The notes under the pieces: model-generated
Told to the model about the DNA's origin: nothing
What the model saw: only the letters and a program-made list of their open reading frames with translations
Database searches by the model: none
In this document: piece after piece, positions 48,763 through 58,795 of the stretch
Numbering within the stretch: position 1 is the stretch's first letter
Layout: every line of letters begins with the position of its first letter
From: an uncultured Coriobacteriaceae bacterium
GTDB taxonomy: Bacteria > Actinomycetota > Coriobacteriia > Coriobacteriales > Eggerthellaceae
NCBI GenBank assembly: GCA_900550055.1
Contig: URQU01000004.1
Coordinates: 1 to 64,000 of the forward strand
Length of the DNA: 64,000 bases
Direction: 5' to 3'
Translations under genes and position numbers: made by a program

Positions 48763-51700
48763 CTGCCGCCGCCGTTCGCCAGGAGCCTCCTGCCGCCGAT
48801 CGCCAGGCCGGCGGCAGCGATCGCCAGGCCCGCGATGAGCATCCAGTGCGACGCGATCCAGTCGCCGGTCTTCTCGAAGAAGGTCGTGGTGGTGTTTTCC
48901 GGCACGTCGCCTATGGCCACGGTCTGGCCCTCGTCGGAGGGGTCCTCATGGGCGGCCACGAGCGAGCCCGAGGCCTGGTCGTAGAGCCGCTCGAAGACGA
49001 CGACCTTGCGGCCGGAAAGCTCCCGGGCGTTGAACGCGGGAAGCTCCAGGGTCACGGCGCCGTCTGCCTGCTCGGGGGCGAACTCGACGGTGGCGGATAC
49101 CTCGCCGCCGTCGTTTTGCACCGGCTCGCCGGTGTCGGCGAACACCAGCTTGCCCTCGAGGCGCATCGCCGCGCCCGAGGCGAGCCCCTCGTGCTGGACC
49201 TTGTCCGATATGGACACGTTTTCGGTCGCCATGGCCTGGTGGGTGCCGCTTTGCGCGTCGGTCGCCGTCGTCCCGATGGAGGGCACCCTCACGGTCTGCC
49301 CCTCGTCGGAGGGGTCCTCGTGCTTGGCGACCGGCTCGTCGCCGTCGGCGGGGAACAGGCGCTCGAACGCCGTGAGCCGCTTGCCGGCAAGGCCCGTCGA
49401 GTCCACGGCGATCTTCAACTCGACCTCGCCGTCCGGCGATTCGGGCGTGAACGTGAGCTCGCCGGCGGCCGCCGTCTGGTCCACCACGAGCATGTTCCCG
49501 TCATCGCCGACCAGGGCCGATTTGAGGGTGTAGGGCTTCCCTGGGGTCAGGCCCTTGAACGAGACGGCGTCGACCACCTCCATCGACTCGTCGAGGCAGC
49601 CCATCGAGCCGCCCGTCTGGGAGACCCTGGCCTTCGTGCCGATGTCTATGAGCTTGACGGACTGCCCCTCGTCGGAGAGGTCCTCGTGGGATGCGACGAG
49701 CTCGCGGCCCATGTAGAGCCGCTCGAAGACGACGACCTTGCGGCCGGCCAGACCGTCTGACGGGAAGGAGATCTCCGCGTCGACCGACCCGTTCATGGCC
49801 TCGGGGGCGAACTCCGTCGCCGCCGACGCCGGCGCATCGCCGTCCATGACCGGCTCGCCCGTGTCGGCGAAGCGCAGCTCGGTCTTCAGCGTGAAGACGC
49901 GGCCGTCCGCGGGCAGGCCGGTGTAGTCGAACCTGTCGACGACGGCGGCCCTGCCGCCGACCTGCTCCTCGCTCTGCCCGGACTCCTTGCCGGACGCCGA
50001 GGTGCGGGCGGTCACGGGCGTGTTCTCCACTTCGAAGCAGGCCTTCGCCGCCGGCTTGCACCCTTCGGCGCGGATCAGGCCGTCGTCGCCCACGGTGAAC
50101 GAGAACGCCTTGTCGGAGCGGACGAGGCAGCCGTCGGCCGGCTTCGTCTCGCGGACCTCCCACGATCCCCGCCCGATGTGGTCGAAGACGGCCGTGCCGT
50201 CGGCTCCGACGACCGCTGTGCGCACGCGCGAGGGGTCCTCGTAGGATGTCTTGGGGTCGATGGAGCAGATCAGGCTGTCGTCGGAGCCGAACACGAGGAG
50301 GGTTCCGCCGTTGTCCAGCTGCGCCTTGTAGCGGCCCGGCACGCCGTCCACCGAGGCCTCGAACCACACGGACTCGTCGCGGTGCTGGTGCTTGGGGTCG
50401 CAGAAGGAGACGAGCTCGTCGAGGTCCTCGATGGCGACGTCTGCGTCGAGCGCCGACGCCATGGCGCTCGGGATGGCCTGAGCGTCCCAGCTATCGCTCG
50501 AGGAGCCCGCGGGGCTCAGCGTGAACTCCGCGCCGGGCAGGGCCGCCCCGTCGAGCGACGACTTCTTCTCGATCGAGACGGTCGTGGGCTGGTCGGTCAC
50601 GCCGAGGTGCGCGGAGGTGACCGCGACTTCCTGGCCCGCGTAGGCGATCTCCACGCGATGGTTCTCGCTGTCGAGCGCCCAGCCCTCGGGCACGGAGACC
50701 TCCTTGACCTCGTAGGAGCCGAGGTAGAGCTGCTTGGACGACGCCTTGCCGTCCTCGCCTGTGACCAGGGTGTCGACGACGTCCCCCGCCTTGGCGCGCA
50801 CCGTGCCCTCGGGGGTGGCGATGTCGGCGGCGGCGCGCACCTCGTACACCGCGCCGGGGACCGCCGCGCCGTCGGCCGCGTCGGTCTTGGAGACCTCTAT
50901 CACGCCTTTCTGCGGCACGTCGGTCGCGGTCACGATAAGCGGGCTGTCCACGCTTCCGTAGGCGTCGACCGTGAAGGGGATCGGGTCGGCGTCGAGCACG
51001 TACCCTTCCGGCGCGGACTGCTCGACCAAGGTGTAGCTGCCGCCCGCGAGCTTCATGGGCAGGCCCACCGACCCGTCCGGCCCGGTCTCCCACGTGTCCT
51101 TGGTCTCGCCGCCCAGCTCGAAGCCGGAGTACGTCACGGCCTGGCCTTCGGAGTCGAAGATCTTGAACGCGGCCGCGAGGGGGATCGCCTTGCCGGTCTC
51201 GGCGTCGCGCTTCTCGATCTTGAGCCACGTCTGCGCCGGCTTGTTGGTCACGGCGATGGCTGGCGCGTACTGGCCGTTCGCGGAGATCACGGCGGTCCAA
51301 TCGTACTCGGTGGCGATCTTGACGCCGTACTCGCGCATGTATCGGTCGGCTACATCCTGCGGGATCTTCTCCTTGATCCAGTAGGCGCCGTACGCCAGGG
51401 CGCCCGTCCAGCCGTCGGGCACCGACCAGCCGTTGGCCTTCTCGTTGCGGGTCGAGGCGTATCCGTTCTCGTCGGACACGATGGTGCACACCAGGCCGCC
51501 CGGCTCGACCTCGCGGCCGTCCTCGGGGGAGACCACCGTTCCGCCGGTGGAGTTGTACATCTCGAAGCGCGCGCCCTCGACGGCGACGTTGCCGTCGAAG
51601 CCGGGGTGTTCGGAGGTCTCGGGCTCGAGCTCGGCTATCTTGGTCAGGCGGTAGTCGCCGCGCTGCACGCTCTCGGGGTGCTCGAGCGCGTTGTAGTCGC

Positions 51701-52808
51701 GCACAATATCATCAAGTTGATTGTCGCGGATGTTGTACAGGTGCAGCTCAGAGGAGAGCACGTAGCCCGTCGGCGCCTTGGTCTCCTGGATGGTGAAGGT
51801 GCCGACGGGGATCACGGGTCGACCTGATGTGTTGTAATAGAGCGAGGGGCCGCTAATTTTGTATTCGTCAGAATAGTATGAGAATCCATCGTTATCGGTC
51901 TGAAACACCCACTCGCGCGTGGGCGCGCCGGGCAGCCCCGCCTCGTCGTACTGGCCGTCGTAGTAGCGCACCGTGTACTGGGCGCCCGCAAGCGACGCGG
52001 AGCCCTGCGGGAGGTTGCCCTCGCCGTTATACGTCCTCGAGCCGTCGTACTTGCCGACGAGCATGCCGATAGGGTCGCCGCAGGGATATTCGAGCACGGT
52101 GCCGCCGTTGACGCGGGCGGTCTGGCCGTACGAGACGTCGACCTGGTAGGCGGCCCGATCGAGCGCGTAGCCCGCCGAAGCGGTCTCCTCCTTGACCCAG
52201 TACGTTCCGGCCATGATGCCGTCGGCGTACGCGTAGCCGCTCGCGTCGGTGGTAAGCCCCGCCACGCGGTCGGTGCAGCCGGAGTCCGAATAGACCCCGT
52301 AGGTCGCCCCGGCCAGGCTGTAGCAGGGGTTGCCGTCGGACAGCGACGGGTTCGCCGAGGCCTTGATAAGGTCGATGCCGCCCGTGGGATACCACTTCGC
52401 GCGGCCGACGGTCTGGCACGGCCCGGCGAGCAGGCAGCTGGGGTGCGGGCTCGCGCCGTAGGTATCGAGCACCACCTCGTAGCCCGACCCGTCCCAGGTC
52501 GCGGTGAACGAGTACCAGCCGTCGGCGGGGTAGGCCCAGCCGTAGTTTATGCAGTGCCCCTCGATGACCTGCCCGTCGGGCATGGTCACGTCGAAGCGGT
52601 TGCCGTCGGCGTTGGTGTAGCCGGGGTTGGTGCACACGCAGTACGCCTGGCCCGACAGCTCGCCCTGGGCGGCCTGCGCCTGCTGCGCCCCGACGCCCGA
52701 CCCCTGCGCCAGGGGCAGAGCCGGCAGGCACATCCCGACGGCGAGCACCGCCGCCATGAGCGCAGACGCCGCCTTGGCGGCGAACCTTCTCCTAGATCTG
52801 GCCGTCAT
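48759..52808 (-). CDS. Giant VaFE/SpaA-repeat surface protein
   Basis: A 1349-aa cell-surface protein. After a signal peptide (1-46) comes an adhesin-like head (about 50-300), then several SpaA/Cna-B-type domains (for example GAVYEVRAAADI, GAEFTLSPAG, with APEGYVLD and VPEGWALD ends) and three C-terminal VaFE/T-Q ester repeats recognisable by VVVFERLY, AHEDPSDEGQTV and ATENVSISDKV. Such domains form internal isopeptide or ester bonds. A C-terminal membrane helix (about 1315-1335) and basic tail follow. No LPxTG is present; VPENT just before the helix may be the sorting signal of the class B sortase nearby. Confidence 0.85.
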   Translation of the reverse strand: MTARSRRRFAAKAASALMAAVLAVGMCLPALPLAQGSGVGAQQAQAAQGELSGQAYCVCTNPGYTNADGNRFDVTMPDGQVIEGHCINYGWAYPADGWYSFTATWDGSGYEVVLDTYGASPHPSCLLAGPCQTVGRAKWYPTGGIDLIKASANPSLSDGNPCYSLAGATYGVYSDSGCTDRVAGLTTDASGYAYADGIMAGTYWVKEETASAGYALDRAAYQVDVSYGQTARVNGGTVLEYPCGDPIGMLVGKYDGSRTYNGEGNLPQGSASLAGAQYTVRYYDGQYDEAGLPGAPTREWVFQTDNDGFSYYSDEYKISGPSLYYNTSGRPVIPVGTFTIQETKAPTGYVLSSELHLYNIRDNQLDDIVRDYNALEHPESVQRGDYRLTKIAELEPETSEHPGFDGNVAVEGARFEMYNSTGGTVVSPEDGREVEPGGLVCTIVSDENGYASTRNEKANGWSVPDGWTGALAYGAYWIKEKIPQDVADRYMREYGVKIATEYDWTAVISANGQYAPAIAVTNKPAQTWLKIEKRDAETGKAIPLAAAFKIFDSEGQAVTYSGFELGGETKDTWETGPDGSVGLPMKLAGGSYTLVEQSAPEGYVLDADPIPFTVDAYGSVDSPLIVTATDVPQKGVIEVSKTDAADGAAVPGAVYEVRAAADIATPEGTVRAKAGDVVDTLVTGEDGKASSKQLYLGSYEVKEVSVPEGWALDSENHRVEIAYAGQEVAVTSAHLGVTDQPTTVSIEKKSSLDGAALPGAEFTLSPAGSSSDSWDAQAIPSAMASALDADVAIEDLDELVSFCDPKHQHRDESVWFEASVDGVPGRYKAQLDNGGTLLVFGSDDSLICSIDPKTSYEDPSRVRTAVVGADGTAVFDHIGRGSWEVRETKPADGCLVRSDKAFSFTVGDDGLIRAEGCKPAAKACFEVENTPVTARTSASGKESGQSEEQVGGRAAVVDRFDYTGLPADGRVFTLKTELRFADTGEPVMDGDAPASAATEFAPEAMNGSVDAEISFPSDGLAGRKVVVFERLYMGRELVASHEDLSDEGQSVKLIDIGTKARVSQTGGSMGCLDESMEVVDAVSFKGLTPGKPYTLKSALVGDDGNMLVVDQTAAAGELTFTPESPDGEVELKIAVDSTGLAGKRLTAFERLFPADGDEPVAKHEDPSDEGQTVRVPSIGTTATDAQSGTHQAMATENVSISDKVQHEGLASGAAMRLEGKLVFADTGEPVQNDGGEVSATVEFAPEQADGAVTLELPAFNARELSGRKVVVFERLYDQASGSLVAAHEDPSDEGQTVAIGDVPENTTTTFFEKTGDWIASHWMLIAGLAIAAAGLAIGGRRLLANGGGR

Positions 52809-52836
52809 ACCGGCCTCCTTCCTCTGCGGCGCGCCG

Positions 52837-55320
52837 CTAGCGCGCGTCCTCCCTTATCCCGTCGTAGGTCGACGACTCCCATTTCTTCCACATGGTCGTG
52901 TTCCTGGTGAGCAAAAGCCTCGAGCCGGCCTCGTCGGAGAGGTCGGCCTTCGCGTGCCAGCCGCCCTCGGCCTTCAGGTCGAGCCAGCGGCCGCCGCCGT
53001 CGGCCGTGCAGGCTATCCGGGTCCGGGCGACCTCCGGCAGGCTCATCGTCTTGCCGTACCAGCCCCGTGCCGCGCCTGGGCACCCGCAGGCCTCGTCGAT
53101 GGGGCAGAGCGCGCCGCCGGCCTGCGCCGAGTACGACGCGCCCTGGGGCAGCCCCTCGGTGTTGGACGCATAGGAGACCTCCACGGCGTTTCGGGCGTAC
53201 AGGTCGACGTTGCCGTCGAGCGCGGTGCCGTCGGCGAACCTGGAGGCGTACGCCGGGTCCACGTACCACCCGTCGAGCCCCGCGCATCCTTCCCGCGTCG
53301 CGGCCGCCGTGGCTGCCTGGGGCACGCTGTAGGCGGTGCCGCGGTCGACCTCGTCGCTGTAGACCGGGTCGGACTCGCCGTCGCGGAAGAAGCGGATGCA
53401 CGCCTTGTCGGGCAGCACCGCCTCGCTCGTGAGGTTGATCCTGCCCAGGTACTCCACCGCGATGCCGTTCCTTGGCTTGGCGGCGACCTCGCAGGTTATG
53501 CACTTGCCCACGTCGGCCTCGGCCGGCGTGTAGCCGGCGTTCTCCGACCAGTCCCGCGCGATCTCGTCCGCGCCGGCGTCCTTGCGGGTGACCCACACCT
53601 TGAGGTACTCGACCCCGTAGCCGCTCGGCGCCGGGGTCTCGGCCCCGTTGCGGGCGGCGCCCACCCACGAGCGGTCGCTGCTGCACAGCTCGTAGTCGAC
53701 GTCGCACATCTCGGCCATCTTGCCCGTGAGGCGGATCTTGACCTGGTAGACGGAGTCCTCGAGCGACCCGGCCACCTGCCCGTCGCTCTTCTCCGCGCCC
53801 CAGCTCCCCCCGGAGCCGCCGGCGAACATGCGGCACTGGTAGGAGATGCCGCCCTCGAACTCCTGGTTCACCAGCGAGAGCGTGAACGTCTCGAGCGCGA
53901 CGCCGTTGCCCCGGCTGCCTATGAAGCTGTGCTCCGAGGCGAACTGCGGCTTGGGCGTCACGCACAGGTTCCAGCAGGTCGCCTGCCCCTTCACGAGCGT
54001 GCGGCCGAGCGGGGCGGCGCTTCGGTGCCACCGGTAGGCGTAGTAGATGCCCGAGGTCGACCCGTAGTTCTTGGGCAGCGTGAGGCCGCCGCCGAGGCCC
54101 GGGGCGGAGAGCGCCTGGCCGACGACGGGGTGCCCCGCGTCGTTGAGGCCGGCCAGCTTGAGCTTGCCGGGCGACGCCTCCCGAAACTGCGGCTCCTCCA
54201 AGATCCACCACTGGTTGTGGTTGTCCCAGTTGCCGTAGCAGTTCCATTGGGCGACGGTCGTGCCGAGCGAGTCCCCGCATCCGCGGTTGTCCATGGCGCA
54301 GCCCGAGCATTCGGGGATCAACAGGTGCGCGCCGGCGAGGTCCTTGCCGCGCGTGCCGATCTTGTGGAGCCAGAACGACTGCGCGAGCGAGCCGTTGCCG
54401 CCGTAGATCTGGAACTCGTCTCGGTCGTTCCAGTCGCCTCCGCGCAGGTCGAGGTACGTCTGGTGGGCGAGGTGGATCGGGACGAAGCAGCACCTTCCCT
54501 GGGCGCTGCGGCCGACGCCCCAGTTCTGGTTGCTGGCGTCGTAGGGCGACCAGGTGACCACGCCCGTCCCCTCCGCGCCGCCGGCTGTGACGTCCGCGTA
54601 GCGCTCGGGCGAGCTCAAGGCGCGAAGCGTCACGATCTTGCCGATCCAGAAGTCGTCGTTGACGAGCACGTGGTGCGGGATGACCTGCCTGCCGTACTCC
54701 TGCGTCCAGATGCCGTTGGCGTTGTCGGCCGAGTCGCACCACACCTGGGCGCCCGGGTGGCACCTCCAGTCGGACGACTTCCTCGAGACCCTGTGGGTGA
54801 TCTCGCAATAGGGGCCATGGTACGAGTTGGAGTCGTACGTCGTGTCGTAGAACCCGGTGTGCGAGTCCTCGTCGTATCCGCCCGTGGCGTTCCAGACGAA
54901 CGTGCGCACGTGGGTGTCGGGGAAGTCGGTGAACCACGTGGGGCTCCATACGCCGCCGTTGGCGAAATACGCCTTCACGGTCACGTTGAGGTAGAGCTCG
55001 GTCATCCGCCCGATGGTGCAGTTCGCCGAGAGCGAGATCCAGCAGGTGCCGTCTGACGAGTAGGCCCACCCGCCGTCGTGGCCGAAGTAGTTGCCCGGCG
55101 CCGCGACGGCGTCGTTGCACCCCCAGTCGCCGCCGCCCACGCCCGCCCAGGCGCGGCCGGCATTCCACATCATGGCGCACGCCAGGGCGGCCGCGGTCCC
55201 TTTCAGGGCGGCGCGGCGCGTCACGGGCTTGCGATCCTTTTTCGACTCTTCCGCCTTGACGCCGAGCTTCCCGAGCGCCTGCGACCAGGCGCCCAGCTCG
55301 TCGCGATCGCTAGGAATCAT
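52837..55320 (-). CDS. Large exported protein with ricin-lectin-like region
   Basis: An 827-aa protein with a late twin-arginine-like signal (about 34-59: TRRAALKGTAAALACAMMW). The middle (about 255-375) resembles a ricin-B lectin: 'TYLDLRGGDWNDRDEFQIYG' and 'QWNCYGNWDNHNQWWIL', with QxW-like repeats. It is rich in Trp and Cys. The C-terminal part (about 640-800) contains 'DGWYVDPAYA...', an InlB-like B-repeat pattern. AAAGGAGG precedes the ATG, which overlaps the end of the DUF192 gene. Probably a sugar-binding adhesin carried by or with the pilus. Confidence 0.65.
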   Translation of the reverse strand: MIPSDRDELGAWSQALGKLGVKAEESKKDRKPVTRRAALKGTAAALACAMMWNAGRAWAGVGGGDWGCNDAVAAPGNYFGHDGGWAYSSDGTCWISLSANCTIGRMTELYLNVTVKAYFANGGVWSPTWFTDFPDTHVRTFVWNATGGYDEDSHTGFYDTTYDSNSYHGPYCEITHRVSRKSSDWRCHPGAQVWCDSADNANGIWTQEYGRQVIPHHVLVNDDFWIGKIVTLRALSSPERYADVTAGGAEGTGVVTWSPYDASNQNWGVGRSAQGRCCFVPIHLAHQTYLDLRGGDWNDRDEFQIYGGNGSLAQSFWLHKIGTRGKDLAGAHLLIPECSGCAMDNRGCGDSLGTTVAQWNCYGNWDNHNQWWILEEPQFREASPGKLKLAGLNDAGHPVVGQALSAPGLGGGLTLPKNYGSTSGIYYAYRWHRSAAPLGRTLVKGQATCWNLCVTPKPQFASEHSFIGSRGNGVALETFTLSLVNQEFEGGISYQCRMFAGGSGGSWGAEKSDGQVAGSLEDSVYQVKIRLTGKMAEMCDVDYELCSSDRSWVGAARNGAETPAPSGYGVEYLKVWVTRKDAGADEIARDWSENAGYTPAEADVGKCITCEVAAKPRNGIAVEYLGRINLTSEAVLPDKACIRFFRDGESDPVYSDEVDRGTAYSVPQAATAAATREGCAGLDGWYVDPAYASRFADGTALDGNVDLYARNAVEVSYASNTEGLPQGASYSAQAGGALCPIDEACGCPGAARGWYGKTMSLPEVARTRIACTADGGGRWLDLKAEGGWHAKADLSDEAGSRLLLTRNTTMWKKWESSTYDGIREDAR

Positions 55321-55693
55321 GTCGGCGGCCTCCTTTCGGGAACGCCTCGCTGCCCGGGCCCTCGGCCAGAAGCCTCGCGCCGGGCCTGATGCCGAGGGAG
55401 GCGGCGGAGCCGGCCTGCACCTCCAGGACAGACGCCGCGCCGGGCCGGCGCGGCACCTTCTGCCACGGGGCGACGGTGTCGCAGCCGACGACGACCCCCT
55501 CCCGGTCTATGGCGACGATGTCGAGGGGGCACGACATGAACTTCATGTGGACCGACGAGCACCTGGGGAACCACAGCCCCTCGCCGTCGGCGACCTCTTT
55601 GCGCCCCATCATGCCGACGAGCCGCGAGGCGAACGTCTCTGCGGCGGCGACGTCCGGCCAGCCGTTCAGGGTGATCTCGTCGAATACCCGCAT
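55310..55693 (-). CDS. DUF192-family protein
   Basis: A 127-aa protein with the DUF192 pattern: 'LVGMMGRKEVADGEGLWFP', 'SVHMKFMSCPLDIVAIDREG', 'VLEVQAGSAASLGIRPGARL'. The family's function is unknown; members often sit in or beside Tad pilus operons in actinobacteria. AAAAAGGAGG precedes the ATG. It starts 24 bases after tadC. Confidence 0.85.
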   Translation of the reverse strand: MRVFDEITLNGWPDVAAAETFASRLVGMMGRKEVADGEGLWFPRCSSVHMKFMSCPLDIVAIDREGVVVGCDTVAPWQKVPRRPGAASVLEVQAGSAASLGIRPGARLLAEGPGSEAFPKGGRRHDS

Positions 55694-55717
55694 AAGTTCC
55701 TCCTTTTTCGTCGCAGG

Positions 55718-56575
55718 TTAAAGGGTGTCGATCAGGGTGAGCACGAGCGGGGTGAACGTGAGGATGAAAAGCGACGGCAGGATGAGGAAGATCATCGGCA
55801 CGATCATCTTGGTCGGCAGCTTGTTCGCCTTCTCCTCGAGCTCCTTGAAGTACGCGCCGCGCGCGCTCTCCGCCTGGGACTCGATCACGGCGCCGATCGA
55901 CGAGCCCTGCTCGGCGGCGAGGGACACCGCGGCGGCGAACATGCTGACCTGGGGCACCTCGACCCTCCTGGCGAGGTTGCCGAGCGCCTCGGGGAGCGTG
56001 TAGCCGAGCATCGCGATGTCGGCGTCCGCGGCGGCGAACTCGTCGGCGAGGGGCCCTTCGGCCCTCGCCGACACGAGCCTGATGGCGCGCTCCGGAGTGA
56101 GCCCGGCGCCTATCGCCACCGAGAGCAGCTCCAGCACGTTGGGCAGGCTCGAGCGGATCTGCCTGCGCCTCTCCTGCGTCTTGCCGGACAGCCACAGCGG
56201 CGGGGCCGCGACGCCTGCGGCCAGGCCGACGGCTGCGCCGAAGAAGGTTCCCGCGGCGGTGGGGGAGGCGGCGGCGCCCACGGCGGCCCCGAGGGCCGCG
56301 GCGATGCCGGCCGCCGCCAGGCGCGCGGCGTGCCAGTCGTCGGGCGTCGCCTTCAGGCCGGCGGCGCGCAGCGCGGCGCCGGCGTCGAGCGAGGCCGTCC
56401 TGGACTGCGGCAGCGCCCTCGAGACCGCGGCGGAAAACGCCTTGAACGCCTTCCCGCCCCGGTTCTCCCGTTTGGCGGCGGGCTGCGGGGCGCCCGTCCC
56501 GAACGCCTTGCCGATTGCCAGGTAGGACAGCCCGCCGGCGGCGAGCGCGGCTGCAAGTGCGGCGATGTTGCTCAT
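55718..56575 (-). CDS. tadC: Tad pilus inner-membrane platform protein TadC
   Basis: A 285-aa protein of the type II secretion F family: an N-terminal membrane helix, two central helices (about 84-125), a cytoplasmic region with 'LPNVLELLSVAIGAGLTPERA', shortened to LELLSVAIGAGLTPERA, and 'VSMFAAAVSLAAEQGSSIG', then a C-terminal membrane helix. With TadB it forms the platform on which the CpaF ATPase drives pilus assembly. AGGAG precedes the ATG. Confidence 0.85.
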   Translation of the reverse strand: MSNIAALAAALAAGGLSYLAIGKAFGTGAPQPAAKRENRGGKAFKAFSAAVSRALPQSRTASLDAGAALRAAGLKATPDDWHAARLAAAGIAAALGAAVGAAASPTAAGTFFGAAVGLAAGVAAPPLWLSGKTQERRRQIRSSLPNVLELLSVAIGAGLTPERAIRLVSARAEGPLADEFAAADADIAMLGYTLPEALGNLARRVEVPQVSMFAAAVSLAAEQGSSIGAVIESQAESARGAYFKELEEKANKLPTKMIVPMIFLILPSLFILTFTPLVLTLIDTL

Positions 56576-56586
56576 AGGTGGCTCCT

Positions 56587-57510
56587 TTAATCAACCTTCA
56601 TCTTCTGGAGATGCCTCGAAAGCGCGACGCCCGCGATGTCCATGGCGGCGGCGACGCCGATGGCCGCCCAGCCGATCGGGGAGGCCAGCATCGAGCTGTA
56701 GAAGTCGGGGGCCATGACCAGCAGGGAGCCCATGACCGCTAGCGGCAGTACGGCGAGGATGATGGTCTGGACCTTGCCGCCGCTCGTGATCGCGGCGATG
56801 TGGCGCCTCAGCGCGATCCTCCCGTCGATCGTGGCGGAGATCTTCGCGAGCACGGGGGCCAGGTCGCAGCCCGTCTCCGCGTTCACCGACGCCGCGGCGA
56901 TCACCAGCGGCATGTCTTTGCACCTCACGCGCCGGGACATGTTCTCGAGCGAGGCGAGGAAGGGCACGCCGTAGCGCATCTCCGAGGAGACCCGCTCGAG
57001 CTCGGAGCGCAACGGCTCGTCGACGTACCTGCCCACGGACTCGATCGCGGCCTCGAGCGTGATGCCGCCTTCCAGCGAGTGCGACATCATCAGCAGCGCG
57101 CCGGAGAGCTGCGAGTCGAACAGCTTCTCGCGCGATTTGCGCTTGGCCCTCACGTAGAGCCAGGCCGCGGCCGGGCCTGCGGCGATCCCCGCGACGGCGC
57201 CGGCCGGGCCGGCGAAGGCCAGCAAAGCCAGCGCCGCCAGCGCCGATCCCGCCGCGGTGAGCGTCGCGAACAGGGTCGCGTCGATCCCCACGCCGGCCGC
57301 CGACAGGCGCGCCTGCAGGGGCGGCTCGGTGCGCGCCTGCCCGTCCTCGCGGCCCGACAGCAGGGCCTCGGCCGCCTGGCGCGCCAGGCTCTCGTCGTTT
57401 CTGGCGATGCGGTCGCGGCGCGCTATGACCACGGCCGCCACGAGCAGCGCCGCGGCGGCCGTGGCGATGAGCGCGCCCGCGGCGAGCGTCAGCGGGCCGG
57501 CGGCGCTCAT
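56587..57510 (-). CDS. tadB: Tad pilus inner-membrane platform protein TadB
   Basis: A 307-aa type II secretion F-domain protein: N-terminal helix (8-28), two helices about 78-115, then the F domain with 'SGALLMMSHSLEGGITLEAAIESV' pattern (ALLMMSHSLEGGITLEAA) and 'ETGCDLAPVLAKISATI', and C-terminal helices. Its start overlaps the cpaF stop (ATGA). Confidence 0.85.
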   Translation of the reverse strand: MSAAGPLTLAAGALIATAAAALLVAAVVIARRDRIARNDESLARQAAEALLSGREDGQARTEPPLQARLSAAGVGIDATLFATLTAAGSALAALALLAFAGPAGAVAGIAAGPAAAWLYVRAKRKSREKLFDSQLSGALLMMSHSLEGGITLEAAIESVGRYVDEPLRSELERVSSEMRYGVPFLASLENMSRRVRCKDMPLVIAAASVNAETGCDLAPVLAKISATIDGRIALRRHIAAITSGGKVQTIILAVLPLAVMGSLLVMAPDFYSSMLASPIGWAAIGVAAAMDIAGVALSRHLQKMKVD

Positions 57511-58787
57511 CGCGGGCCTCCCGAGAACCAGTCGCGCTCGAGCTCCTCGCCGGCGAGGAGGAACTTGCGCTGGATGTTGGCCGGCGGCATGTAGCCGCAC
57601 GGCACGTGGCGGCCGACGATGCGGTCCTCCTCGTAGCGGTCCAGCTCGAACTCGAAGAGCTTCTGCATGCGCATGGTGCCTCCCTCCATGCCCGCGGGAG
57701 CCGAGATCTCGAGCACCTTGCGCTCGCCGGTCTTGTAGAAGCGCTCCGAGTGCACGATGAGGTCGATGGCCATCGAGACCTCGTTGCGTATGGCCTCGAT
57801 GGGCAGGTTGTGAGCCTGCAGGATCATGTCCTGCAGGCGGATCATCACGCGCTCGGGCGACGATGCGTGGATGGTGCCGATGGACCCGTCGTGGCCGGTG
57901 TTCATGGCCTGGATCATGTCGCTGGCCTCCTTGCCGCGGACCTCGCCGATGATGATGCGGTCGGGCCTCATGCGCAGCGTGCCCTTCAGGAGCGCCTCGA
58001 TGTCCTGCCCCCCGGCGCCGTCGGCGTTGGCGGGCTTGGACTGCATGGGCACCCAGTCTTCGAGCTTGATCTTCAGCTCGCGCGCGTCCTCGCAGGTGAT
58101 GATGCGCTCGTCGGGGAACACGAAGCCCGACAGCACGTTGAGCAGGGTGGTCTTGCCGCTGCCGGTGCCGCCCGAGATGAGGATGTTGCAGCGGGCGCGC
58201 ACCGCCGCCGCCAGGAAGTCCATCATGTCCTGCGACATCGTCCCGTTCCCGAGAAGGGACTCGGGGTCGGCCATGTCGTTTCGGAACTTGCGGATGGACA
58301 GCGTCGGCCACGGCGTCACCGGCGGCACCGTGGCGTGGATTCGGCTGCCGTCGGGCATGTTGCCGTCCTCCTGCGGGTTCATCTCGTCGCAGGTGCGGTT
58401 GAGCGGCCGGAGTATCTTGTTGATCACCCATCTGATGTCGTCGTCGCTCGAGAAGACGAGGGGGCAGGGCATCTTCTTGCCGCGCACCTCCACGAAGGTC
58501 TTGCCGGGTCCGTCGACGAGGATGTCGCTCACGTCCGGGTCGTCGATGAGCTGCTGTATGGCGCCGTAGTTCACGATGTCGTCCACGACGATGTCGCAGA
58601 GCTCCGCCACCATCTCCGGCGTCATGCGCAGGTAGGAGGCGCGCTGCTGCACGATGCCCGTGATCTGGGCGCGCACCTGGTCGGGCGTGGGCCTCGACCC
58701 GATCCCCGCGCGCGAGGCGAGCTCCTCTTGGACCTGCTCGCGCATGTTGCGCGCCACGTCCCTGATGTTGATCTCCTGGTCCGCCAT
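57507..58787 (-). CDS. cpaF: Tad pilus assembly ATPase CpaF/TadA
   Basis: Hexameric ATPase powering Flp pilus assembly. The 426-aa protein has a helical N-terminal part, Walker A GGTGSGKTTLL (206-216), the Asp box ITCEDARELKI, Walker B-like RPDRIIIGEVRG and the His box GSIGTIHASSPE. All motifs are intact. CTAGGAG precedes the ATG at 58787; the open frame goes on upstream but that part is a shadow of cpaB. Confidence 0.95.
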   Translation of the reverse strand: MADQEINIRDVARNMREQVQEELASRAGIGSRPTPDQVRAQITGIVQQRASYLRMTPEMVAELCDIVVDDIVNYGAIQQLIDDPDVSDILVDGPGKTFVEVRGKKMPCPLVFSSDDDIRWVINKILRPLNRTCDEMNPQEDGNMPDGSRIHATVPPVTPWPTLSIRKFRNDMADPESLLGNGTMSQDMMDFLAAAVRARCNILISGGTGSGKTTLLNVLSGFVFPDERIITCEDARELKIKLEDWVPMQSKPANADGAGGQDIEALLKGTLRMRPDRIIIGEVRGKEASDMIQAMNTGHDGSIGTIHASSPERVMIRLQDMILQAHNLPIEAIRNEVSMAIDLIVHSERFYKTGERKVLEISAPAGMEGGTMRMQKLFEFELDRYEEDRIVGRHVPCGYMPPANIQRKFLLAGEELERDWFSGGPR

Positions 58788-58795
58788 GGCGTCTC

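Noticed and set aside
52627..55056. 809-codon plus-strand frame opposite the lectin-like gene
   Set aside because: It is the complement of a gene with signal peptide, ribosome site and domain patterns; no family motif of its own.
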